From an uncultured Rothia sp. (GTDB lineage Bacteria > Actinomycetota > Actinomycetes > Actinomycetales > Micrococcaceae), in contig NZ_CALJRY010000360.1 of the NCBI RefSeq assembly GCF_937976295.1, forward strand, positions 1-5,953: DNA of 5,953 nt. The letters are read 5' to 3'. Within the stretch, counting starts at the first letter, position 1. Every line of letters starts with the position of its first letter. The position numbers were made by a program, and so were the translations under genes. Under the pieces are notes generated by a model. It was not told where the DNA came from and searched no databases. It saw only the letters and a program-made list of their open reading frames with translations. Positions 1 through 5,206 of this stretch are shown one piece after another.

Positions 1-1338
1 GTCCTTCTTCACCGAGTCACCGCTCGCAGGCTCAATAACGACGACCTTGGAATCCTTACGGCGGCCCAGACGGTTAACACGGCCGAAGCGCTGCGCCAAG
101 GAAGAGGCAGGCGCCAGCTCGGTCACCAGGTCAGCGAAGTCAACGTCGATACCGACTTCGAGAGTCTGGGTGGCCACAACAACCTTCACGGACTCATCGC
201 CTTCGGTAGTGAAGAGCTTACCGTGCTTCTTCTGCAGATTCTTCAGGTCGTACGGGCGCATGCGTCCTACGAGAAGCTGAACCTCTTCCTCTGCCAGATT
301 CTTAGCGAGTGCTTCCTTGATAGAGATAGCCGTCCGCACGTGGTTGACGATACAGCCGATAGTGTGGGCTTCCTCGGAGCCTTCGCCCGCCTCACGGTGG
401 GCAAGGAACTCCTTGATAGAGCCCACAGCAGCATCCACGACTGCACGGTTACCGGGCTTGCCATCCCACTTATCGATGGGGCGGAGCACCAGTTCCTTAT
501 GCGAGTAGACACGTTCGCGCAGCTTTTCATCATTCGGGCGGTCGAGGGCCTCAATGTTCACACCCAGGGTGGTCGATTCGCTGTCCTCAGTGGAGGGGGT
601 AGCGGTCGTCTCAACCACCTGCAGGGTGGGAATACCCAGGTCAGCCTCGCGCTTCTGCAACTGCGCAATACGCTGAGCGGTACGCAGCAGCTGACGGTTC
701 ATGTGGGCCTCATCGAGCACCATGACGGTGTCCATGGTCAGCAGGGCGGTCTCACGCGGGCGGGCAGCCTTGGTGCTACCGTAGCCGCGGAAGAGCGCTC
801 GCGAACCGTACATGTCGGGGGTTGCGGCGATGATTGCGCAGGCCGAAATATCGGTCACCGGCAGGGTACGATTCGACAGCTCACCACGAATGTGGCCAAT
901 TTCGAAGGGCGCGCTCCTCTCCTCGTCGTTGCGGGTCTGGAAGCTCTGGAGAGCTTCAGCGACCCTACGCAGAATATCGGGCTCGCCGGATTCATCAGTG
1001 AGCGCCTTCCCCATGAGGTCGAGAATCTTCTCGCGGGCGCGGTCTACCTGACTGTCGACCAGCGCGCGGCGTCCCACGGTCACGCAGAGGCGACGGGGAA
1101 CGCGCGGCGCGGCGCCAACCGCTGCGAGCGCATTCGCGAAGAGGTGGATATCAACCACGGAGGACTTACCGGAGCCAGTCGGTGCGTTAATGCGTTCCGG
1201 CCATACGCCGTGCTCGCAAATGTGGTCGAGTACCTCTTCCTGCCAGCTGAAAGGTGAGTGCCCTCCATTGAGTGCGGCAAAGAATGCACCGAACTCTTCA
1301 CGCATGATGGAGGGCAGCGTGGTAGCGGGGCTAGTCAT
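1..1338 (-). CDS. cas3: Cas3 helicase, type I-G CRISPR interference (C-terminal part outside window)
   Basis: This is the helicase that is recruited to crRNA-bound DNA by the Cascade complex and unwinds the target for degradation. The frame is open for 446 codons and runs off the left edge. SF2 helicase motifs are visible in order: Walker A APTGSGKS (residues 52-59), DEAH box (209-212), TTATPS (244-249), a motif V-like segment ATQTLEVGIDVDF (389-401) and motif VI QRFGRVNRLGR (416-426). The Walker A lies so near the N-terminus that there is no room for an N-terminal HD nuclease. The HD must be C-terminal, as I recall for I-U/I-G Cas3, or encoded separately, outside the window. The ATG overlaps the end of csb2 by 8 bp and has GGAGG at 1345-1349, 6 nt upstream, inside csb2. 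Translational coupling is therefore likely. The family call is firm; the subtype rests on the neighbours. Confidence 0.93.
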   Translation of the reverse strand, partial: MTSPATTLPSIMREEFGAFFAALNGGHSPFSWQEEVLDHICEHGVWPERINAPTGSGKSSVVDIHLFANALAAVGAAPRVPRRLCVTVGRRALVDSQVDRAREKILDLMGKALTDESGEPDILRRVAEALQSFQTRNDEERSAPFEIGHIRGELSNRTLPVTDISACAIIAATPDMYGSRALFRGYGSTKAARPRETALLTMDTVMVLDEAHMNRQLLRTAQRIAQLQKREADLGIPTLQVVETTATPSTEDSESTTLGVNIEALDRPNDEKLRERVYSHKELVLRPIDKWDGKPGNRAVVDAAVGSIKEFLAHREAGEGSEEAHTIGCIVNHVRTAISIKEALAKNLAEEEVQLLVGRMRPYDLKNLQKKHGKLFTTEGDESVKVVVATQTLEVGIDVDFADLVTELAPASSLAQRFGRVNRLGRRKDSKVVVIEPASGDSVKKD

Positions 1339-2920
1339 GCTTTTCCTCCTTCTTGTGGCGGTCGTATTCTTCGGTGGGCACGTCGAACGGAACCAACAGA
1401 CCGCCGCCCATGTGGCGGGACTGGCCGATGGCTACGAGGGTCGTGTCCGTTGCCAGGTTGCCGAGGTCTACGACGCCGCGCCACGGCTCTGCGGGCAGAG
1501 TGCGGGGCAGCTTGTAGGCGTAGGCGGCGGGGTTCTGGGTGACACGGTGGGCTTCCAGGACCTTGGCTTCAGCCTTTTTAGCGACCTGGTTCCTCAAGCT
1601 GCGAATTCGTTCGCGTGAGGTTTCGGCTTCGGGCGCTTCGAAGCTGTCACGCCACACGTAAGCCATGGAAAGCAGAGCGGCATCAGCGAAGGTCCAGGCC
1701 TTCGTCTCAGCCTTCTTCGGGCGGTTGAAAACACGTGATTCGGGAACGGCTGCGCTGAGGGTACGCCACAGACGCTTGTACCCGGTCTTGGGTGCATCCC
1801 AGAAACCCTGCGCGGGCAGGCGCTTCTGGCGAAGCTTCACGGTTAGCCGGGGGAAGTCCTGAGCGTAGAGAGTTTCTACGCTCCTGAGTGCGATACCGAG
1901 TTCTACTGCCTCATCGGTCGGGGCGTTTGCCGGGACCAAGACGAGCAGGACTCCCTGAGACTTCACCTCCCGACGCAGATAGTCGGGCAGGTAGCGGGCA
2001 GGCAGGTACTGCAGCGCCAGGCTGTTGGCCGGTTTGTGACCCTTGGGGTACCTGCCGGTGATGAGGCTGGGCGCACCGAATCCTGCGGCAGCTACGAGAG
2101 CCTTGTGCAGCAGGGAGCATGCCTTGACGTACTGTTCGGACTTCAGCTCTTCACCGTCTACTTCGAGGAGCCACAAGTATTCCCAGGGGCTGGTGGAGGT
2201 TTCAGCCTCGACAGGCTGGTACTTGATGGATCCGAGGCCTGCGATAGGTACCGGGGAGGGGCGCATCGTGTCGCTCGCTGCGGTCTTGTCGCCTGCCTTG
2301 GTAGGAACCTTGACGGGGTACGCTTCTGCGTGAGCACGCATGAGCGCGTCAACTCGACCGGGTACGGGTACACGGACGGGCATGCCGCCTGCTTCGAAGG
2401 GGCCCGACTTAGTGTCGATGGTGTGGGTGGGTTCCACGTCTCCGGTGTAGAGGGCGGTGAAGCTGCTGGCTTCTCCGAGGGAGGGTACTTCTCCGCAGAG
2501 CTGGGTGATGGTTTCCGCGATGTCAGCGGGCACCTTATCGTACTGCCAGCCGATGGTGTCGGATACTGCCCAGCCGTCGGATACGGCGCGACGTTCGGTC
2601 TGCCGCCCGTCCTTCTCAGAATATGCCACTTCGCGGTACATGAATCGGCTCATCTTATTGGGTGAGCGATACACGGGGCACATGTCGGGAAGCTGCAGCC
2701 CAATCGGAGGATTCTCCTCAAGCCATCGGAGAGCCTTGAGAGATTCTTCCGAGGGGGCAAGCTGCCCGTTTTCAATAATTGCGTGAGGTCCCTGCGCGGC
2801 CGCGCTGAGGAGCGCGGCCTGCAAGCGGGCAGGGTCGGGGAAGGCGTCGGGGCTTCCGTCTGCCTTGTGGCCCTGGTATACGCCGAGCGGGAACCTCGCG
2901 AGAATTCCGAGGTTCGTCAT
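1331..2920 (-). CDS. csb2: Csb2 (GSU0054 family), Cas5-Cas6 fusion of type I-G Cascade
   Basis: This 529-residue protein matches the Csb2 family of type I-U/I-G systems, regarded as a fusion of a Cas5-like RAMP domain that caps the crRNA 5' handle with a Cas6-like domain that cuts pre-crRNA. The N-terminus has the Cas5-like pattern LGILARFPLGVYQGH (4-18), followed by DAFPDPARLQAALLSAA (25-41). A middle segment with ITGRYPKGHKP (287-297) and LQYLPAR (303-309) matches the region where family members have a GH-rich motif. The C-terminus carries the glycine-rich RAMP loop IGQSRHMGGGLLVP (498-511). I cannot assign the catalytic residues of the nuclease half. The tail is very charged (RHKKEEKHD). 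The start lies 1 nt past the csb1 stop, and its likely ribosome site GGAGG (2933-2937) is inside csb1, a somewhat long 12 nt before the ATG. The end overlaps cas3 by 8 bp. Confidence 0.9.
   Translation of the reverse strand: MTNLGILARFPLGVYQGHKADGSPDAFPDPARLQAALLSAAAQGPHAIIENGQLAPSEESLKALRWLEENPPIGLQLPDMCPVYRSPNKMSRFMYREVAYSEKDGRQTERRAVSDGWAVSDTIGWQYDKVPADIAETITQLCGEVPSLGEASSFTALYTGDVEPTHTIDTKSGPFEAGGMPVRVPVPGRVDALMRAHAEAYPVKVPTKAGDKTAASDTMRPSPVPIAGLGSIKYQPVEAETSTSPWEYLWLLEVDGEELKSEQYVKACSLLHKALVAAAGFGAPSLITGRYPKGHKPANSLALQYLPARYLPDYLRREVKSQGVLLVLVPANAPTDEAVELGIALRSVETLYAQDFPRLTVKLRQKRLPAQGFWDAPKTGYKRLWRTLSAAVPESRVFNRPKKAETKAWTFADAALLSMAYVWRDSFEAPEAETSRERIRSLRNQVAKKAEAKVLEAHRVTQNPAAYAYKLPRTLPAEPWRGVVDLGNLATDTTLVAIGQSRHMGGGLLVPFDVPTEEYDRHKKEEKHD
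1345..1349 (-). promoter_or_regulatory. Ribosome binding site of cas3 inside csb2
   Basis: GGAGG on the minus strand is embedded in the last codons of csb2 (the KKEEK segment), 6 nt before the cas3 ATG. It fixes the cas3 start in the overlap and implies coupling to csb2 translation. Confidence 0.85.
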
Positions 2921-2921
2921 A

Positions 2922-4154
2922 TTATTCAGCGTCCTCCGCAGTGGCGTTCTTAATGATGATGGGGTTGCCGTCGACCTTGAAAGTCTGGCCGTTCCAGTCA
3001 GCCACGCCAGCCTTCTTGGCGTTCTCGATAGCTTCGAGGAGAAGCTTGTCGGCCTGCTTAACGGTCAGGGGTGCGAAGGTCTTCTTCTCACCGAAACGCT
3101 GGTCGAGGGTGACAACGGGTGCGGCAGATTCGAGCAGGTCGCAGTTAGCACGGATGTAGAGTTCGCGTTCCGCACGGGCGATAGCATTGAGGCCAAGTGC
3201 GGCAAGAAGTGCACGCGCGGCAACATTCTTGGTCTCGTCCTGACCGAAGCGCAACTGACGCAGGGTGGCGAGGCTCAGAACCCAGGAACGGATGATACGG
3301 CGGCAAGCTACAGCACCGGTTTCTTCGAGCGAGGGCGGGATGCTACCCAGACCGAGATGGGATGCGGAGATACGGTCGTCAGCCTTGGCGGTCTTTACTT
3401 CCTTGCGGCGTGCGGCAACGTTCTTGGCGCTCAGTTCAGCTTCCTGATCATCGACGAGAGAGCTAAGTTCCTTAGCGTCAAGCTTTACGCTGGCGGCTAC
3501 GGCGTCGACGCGGGCGCCGCCACGGCGTGCCTGGCGGTGTTCAGCGCCAGGTTCCTGGTCTGCGAGGACGCCGATGATTTCACCGACGAGGGCGCTGCGC
3601 AGGCGGACCTGGTTGCTCTTGCGGGTGGAGTCCCATGCACCGAAGAGGAGTGCTGCGGGGGCGGTGTTGAGCAGTGCGCTCATGTCTGCGGGGATGCAGT
3701 TGCGCAGTGCGCGGTACTGGTCGTTTTCGGTGATGGGCTTACCGTCGACGCGACCGGCACGGAAGTGACCGTCGAAGATGCGGTGGGAGAGCTCCATGTC
3801 GGTGTATTCGACGGGGCCGTTTTCGGTCTTGTAGGTGACGACGGCGCGGGGAATCTTGACGGCTGCTTCGTCGCCGTACTGGCGGCCCTGTTCGATGGCG
3901 GCTTCTGCGCGGTTGAGTTCGGACTGCTTGCTGTCGATGAGGACGACCTTCTGAGCATTATCGCCAATGTAGCGATTCTCGTAGGCGAAGACGGACTTGG
4001 AGCCGTCGACGAACTTGGCGGGTGCCACGGATGCGTGGGGGCCTGCGGCGGGCTCGAGTTCGGTGATGGAGGTGATGACGGAGCCACCGCCGAGTTCGAC
4101 GTTCTTGATGAGGTCGGCGAGGGTGATGGTGGTCTGGGACTCGTTCTGGGACAT
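2922..4154 (-). CDS. csb1: Csb1 (GSU0053 family), Cas7 backbone subunit of type I-G Cascade
   Basis: This 410-residue protein is recognisable as Csb1, the Cas7-type RAMP subunit expected to polymerise along the crRNA spacer. Family-like segments in order are APAKF (44-48), VVLIDSKQSELNRAE (70-84), LSHRIFD (122-128), the strongly characteristic ALLFGAWDSTRKS (168-180) with RLRSALVGEIIG (184-195), SHLGLGSIPPS (265-275) and RRIIRSWVLSLATLRQLRFG (285-304). Between about 200 and 260 lies a charged, Ala-rich stretch, probably an insertion or linker. The ATG at 4154 is well supported: AAGGAG (4161-4166) sits 6 nt upstream. It is the first gene of the operon and is followed by csb2 after one base. 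Its 5' leader would be about 185 nt if the proposed promoter is right. Csb1 and Csb2 together define subtype I-G. Confidence 0.92.
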   Translation of the reverse strand: MSQNESQTTITLADLIKNVELGGGSVITSITELEPAAGPHASVAPAKFVDGSKSVFAYENRYIGDNAQKVVLIDSKQSELNRAEAAIEQGRQYGDEAAVKIPRAVVTYKTENGPVEYTDMELSHRIFDGHFRAGRVDGKPITENDQYRALRNCIPADMSALLNTAPAALLFGAWDSTRKSNQVRLRSALVGEIIGVLADQEPGAEHRQARRGGARVDAVAASVKLDAKELSSLVDDQEAELSAKNVAARRKEVKTAKADDRISASHLGLGSIPPSLEETGAVACRRIIRSWVLSLATLRQLRFGQDETKNVAARALLAALGLNAIARAERELYIRANCDLLESAAPVVTLDQRFGEKKTFAPLTVKQADKLLLEAIENAKKAGVADWNGQTFKVDGNPIIIKNATAEDAE

Positions 4155-4160
4155 GGTTGT

Positions 4161-4166
4161 CTCCTT
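4161..4166 (-). promoter_or_regulatory. Ribosome binding site of csb1
   Basis: AAGGAG on the minus strand lies 6 nt before the csb1 ATG and decides the start of the operon's first gene. Confidence 0.85.
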
Positions 4167-4222
4167 AGGTTAGTGTGTGCACATCTCGCGTCGATGCGTG
4201 GGTTGTGCACGATTTTTCTTGT

Positions 4223-4237
4223 GTAGCTTTAAGCTAC
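4223..4237. repeat. 15-bp palindrome in the csb1 upstream region
   Basis: GTAGCTT and AAGCTAC are perfect inverted arms around a single central base, about 70 bp upstream of the csb1 start codon. As RNA it could form only a 5-bp stem with a 5-nt loop and has no following U-run. A protein-binding site is therefore more plausible than a terminator. The regulator is unknown. Confidence 0.45.
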
Positions 4238-4303
4238 CTGTCTTTTCCGAATGATGCGCGCGTTTTCGTCACGGTACTGATTCGGTATGCCTTTCCCCTT
4301 CTC

Positions 4304-4347
4304 CCCTGTGCTGTCACGACCCGTGTTTTGGGGGTGACAGCACAGGG
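4304..4347. promoter_or_regulatory. Inverted repeat with 14-bp perfect arms over the putative cas promoter
   Basis: The arms CCCTGTGCTGTCAC (4304-4317) and GTGACAGCACAGGG (4334-4347) are exact reverse complements separated by 16 bp. Each arm contains the small dyad GTG-N4-CAC, so it may be two copies of one operator. The right arm overlaps the last two bases of the proposed minus-strand -10 box and covers the expected transcription start. The csb1 transcript would therefore lack a complete hairpin, which favours a DNA operator over an RNA structure. No T-run follows on either strand, so a terminator is unlikely. The binding protein is unknown. Confidence 0.55.
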
Positions 4348-4374
4348 TATAGAAGGTATGGCATAGCCACACAA
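4346..4374 (-). promoter_or_regulatory. Putative promoter of the csb1-csb2-cas3 operon
   Basis: On the minus strand, TTGTGT (4374-4369, four of six consensus positions) and TATACC (4351-4346, four of six) are spaced by exactly 17 bp and point at csb1. The expected start of transcription is near 4340, giving a leader of about 185 nt. The spacing and location are good but both boxes are imperfect. An inverted repeat overlaps the -10 region, which suggests regulation by a DNA-binding protein. Confidence 0.45.
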
Positions 4375-4431
4375 GCGGTCAGCATCGGGTCGGGATTAGG
4401 AATCCAATCCGTAGCCCCGGTATACTGAATC

Positions 4432-4537
4432 GGTCATGTTTTGTTGGCGCAAAACGTGACCACCGCTTAATGCGGTAAATACTTATATAAACAAAAGCCG
4501 CCCGTTGCGCCTCGCGTAGCGGGCGGCTTTTGTTTAT
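4432..4537 (+). ncRNA. Possible small structured RNA ending at the bidirectional terminator
   Basis: A good -10 box TATACT (4421-4426) is followed about 6 bp later by a 12-bp hairpin (4432-4443 with 4450-4461). That hairpin contains one U·G pair in plus-strand RNA, which would be an A·C mismatch in minus-strand RNA. Next come a short CCGC/GCGG hairpin (4463-4475), an A/U-rich stretch and the terminator. The order promoter, hairpins, terminator suggests a transcript of roughly 105 nt. No convincing -35 box is visible and there is no homology that I recognise, so this is tentative. Confidence 0.25.
4487..4537. terminator. Strong bidirectional rho-independent terminator
   Basis: Perfect 18-bp arms (4487-4504 and 4520-4537) enclose a 15-nt loop. 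The GC-rich core GCCGCCCG/CGGGCGGC is followed by TTTTGTTTAT on the plus strand and, by symmetry, on the minus strand, so it can stop transcription from both sides. It separates the structured intergenic region on its right from the cas promoter on its left, and would keep array-side or small-RNA transcripts from entering the cas operon. Confidence 0.85.
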
Positions 4538-4554
4538 GCCATAAGCGGGGTCAT
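4534..4554 (-). CDS. Six-codon mini-ORF behind a perfect Shine-Dalgarno sequence
   Basis: The minus strand reads ATG, ACC, CCG, CTT, ATG, GCA, TAA, giving the peptide MTPLMA. It is preceded by the 8-base perfect Shine-Dalgarno GGAGGTGA (4568-4561) at an ideal 6-nt spacing, and its stop codon lies inside the first arm of the downstream terminator. The unit SD, start, stop, terminator looks designed to be translated and then ended. Candidates are a leader peptide or a CreT-type micro-toxin. It contains none of the rare Arg or Ile codons used by described archaeal CreT toxins, so the mechanism, if any, would differ. The ORF is too short for sequence statistics, and translation is inferred only from the ribosome site. 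Confidence 0.35.
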   Translation of the reverse strand: MTPLMA

Positions 4555-4560
4555 TATCCT

Positions 4561-4568
4561 TCACCTCC
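4561..4568 (-). promoter_or_regulatory. Perfect 8-base Shine-Dalgarno of the mini-ORF
   Basis: GGAGGTGA on the minus strand is fully complementary to the usual 16S rRNA 3' end and stronger than the sites of the three cas genes. It sits 6 nt before the ATG at 4554. A near-copy of its context, TTGGAGGT, occurs 46 bp upstream (4616-4609) without a start codon behind it. Confidence 0.5.
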
Positions 4569-4616
4569 AAGGTCGGGGTTAGAGTCGCTTCAGCGAGTCG
4601 CTGAAGTAACCTCCAA
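4563..4616. repeat. Palindrome flanked by 8-bp direct repeats
   Basis: CTTCAGCGA and TCGCTGAAG form a perfect 19-bp dyad with one central base (4588-4606). It is bracketed by direct copies of ACCTCCAA (4563-4570 and 4609-4616). On the minus strand these copies read TTGGAGGT, part of the mini-ORF ribosome site and a second SD-like sequence. The dyad could be an operator, or an RNA hairpin placed between two ribosome-binding sequences. The direct repeats might also be a duplication scar. Confidence 0.5.
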
Positions 4617-4678
4617 ACCAGTTGATGTCTCAACCTTAGCATTAAGTTCCAAGATGTTCAATTACAGATAACCCCGCA

Positions 4679-4701
4679 CCCCAAAGCATTGACATTACAT
4701 A
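4679..4701 (-). promoter_or_regulatory. Target-like site matching the pseudo-spacer
   Basis: Read on the minus strand from 4700, this segment matches the first 22 nt of the crRNA-like pseudo-spacer (4839-4818) at 19 positions. The mismatches fall at positions 6, 13 and 14. The bases on its PAM side (4703-4701) read TAT on the minus strand, not an obvious TTN. The stretch at and next to the site is AT-rich (TATATA at 4700-4705, TGTAAT at 4699-4694 on the minus strand), so it could include a -10 box for a leftward transcript reaching the mini-ORF. No good -35 box is visible. It may instead be a decayed duplicate of the pseudo-crRNA element. Confidence 0.45.
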
Positions 4702-4711
4702 TATACACTTA

Positions 4712-4774
4712 CAGCCTCCCCTCACCGTTAAACAGATAGGAGAGGAGAGGAGAGGCTGAGCACAGAAAGCCTCT
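4712..4774. repeat. GGAGA tandem repeat with two mutually exclusive hairpins
   Basis: A purine tract of 3.4 copies of GGAGA (4739-4755) ends in AGAGGCTG. That end can pair upstream with CAGCCTCCCCTC (4712-4723 with 4747-4758, 11 of 12 pairs) or downstream with AGCCTCT (4751-4757 with 4768-4774, 7 perfect pairs, 10-nt loop). The pairings exclude each other, as in an attenuator. On the plus strand the tract also resembles repeated Shine-Dalgarno sequences, but no ATG, GTG or TTG start follows at suitable distance. The function is unknown. Confidence 0.4.
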
Positions 4775-4805
4775 GGGCTCACATTTTCGTAACCCAGAAG
4801 AATTT

Positions 4806-4875
4806 TCTAATGATTTGCCCCAAAGACTTGACACTACATACCTCAATGAAAGCTCGCACCATAACAGATACAAGG
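4806..4875 (-). ncRNA. Candidate solitary crRNA-like RNA (pseudo-repeat plus pseudo-spacer), CreA/CreR-like
   Basis: The segment 4875-4840 aligns to the 36-bp CRISPR repeat at 21 positions, and the identity is concentrated where it matters. CTTTCATTGAGG (4852-4841), the whole stretch 3' of the repeat hairpin except its last base, is intact, whereas the hairpin has decayed. A pseudo-spacer follows (4839 to about 4806) with no second repeat, in the same orientation as the array. Its first 22 nt match a site at 4700-4679. A -10-like TATACC lies at 4893-4888 upstream, without a clear -35. Solitary repeat-spacer units that guide Cascade to partially matched promoters are known as CreA (toxin repression) or CreR (cas repression). 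Assignment here is inference; the alternative is a relic of an old array end. Confidence 0.5.
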
Positions 4876-5091
4876 AGCAGGTAAGAAGGTATATCTCAGG
4901 GATTCATTAGACTTCTCCATTATCCCTACAGAACCTCTGCTGCGCAATCAACTCAGTTTTCTATACATGACTTCACCATAGCGTTGTTGCAGATTACGCG
5001 CATCCGATTTGGTCATTTCAGACCCATATCGCTGCCACGAGAAATCCGCAGTAGGTGCCGCATCTAGCCTGTCTTCGTGTTTTAAGGAGAA
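4876..5091. other. Intergenic stretch without a recognisable gene
   Basis: About 215 bp between the crRNA-like element and the hairpin beyond the array. Open frames here are short, lack ribosome sites and show no family resemblance. Apart from the TATACC box at 4888-4893, a possible -10 for the crRNA-like RNA, I see no clear promoter, repeat or RNA structure. Confidence 0.5.
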
Positions 5092-5134
5092 TAGCCCCGT
5101 TCTAGAAACCAGGGTGGTTTCCAGAACGGGGCTA
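5092..5134 (-). terminator. Long hairpin just beyond the leader-distal end of the array
   Basis: Nineteen-nt arms (5092-5110 and 5116-5134) enclose a 5-nt loop. The single non-Watson-Crick position is G·U in minus-strand RNA but A·C in plus-strand RNA, which suits leftward transcription. The hairpin lies 36 bp past the decayed terminal repeat and would be the first strong structure met by the array transcript. Only a weak U-rich run follows (TATTCTCCTT), so it may be an inefficient terminator or a 3'-end stabiliser. Confidence 0.5.
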
Positions 5135-5170
5135 CGCAACCCGCGTAAGCCTTCCCGGCTCATGCTCAGA

Positions 5171-5206
5171 ATCGCAATGAAAATCCCCGCCCAAAGGTAG
5201 AGAAAT
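5171..5206 (-). repeat. Degenerate terminal CRISPR repeat
   Basis: It matches the array consensus at 28 of 36 positions. In minus-strand RNA the stem is largely kept (seven of eight pairs counting G·U), but the handle has changed at three of its eight bases. Such decay is typical of the leader-distal last repeat. A normal-size 38-nt spacer separates it from the first perfect repeat. Confidence 0.9.

Noticed and set aside
223..1257. Plus-strand open frame of 344 codons
   Set aside because: It lies opposite cas3 codon for codon. The minus strand carries all the helicase motifs, whereas this frame shows no recognisable domain or ribosome site.
2865..4226. Plus-strand open frame of 453 codons
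   Set aside because: It is antisense to csb1 with a Gly/Val/Ala-rich, low-complexity translation typical of a shadow frame in GC-rich DNA.
4318..4337. Possible second target of the pseudo-spacer at the cas promoter (TTTTGGGGGTGACA)
   Set aside because: The resemblance covers only G/T-rich seed-distal bases; the seed does not match, so direct repression of the cas promoter is not supported.
4393..4425. tRNA-like look of the GGATT/AATCC inverted sequences
   Set aside because: No T-arm GGTTCGA motif, acceptor stem or cloverleaf can be assembled.
4379..4642. Minus-strand open frame of 87 codons
   Set aside because: It runs straight through the strong terminator and is out of frame with the only good ribosome site in the area.
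4689..4694. TTGACA (also at 4828-4833) as a plus-strand -35 box
   Set aside because: No -10-like sequence lies 16-18 bp downstream at either copy.
4785..4787. GTG start of a 47-codon minus-strand frame across the pseudo-spacer target
   Set aside because: No ribosome site precedes it, and the composition (including TCTCC repeats) is not protein-like.
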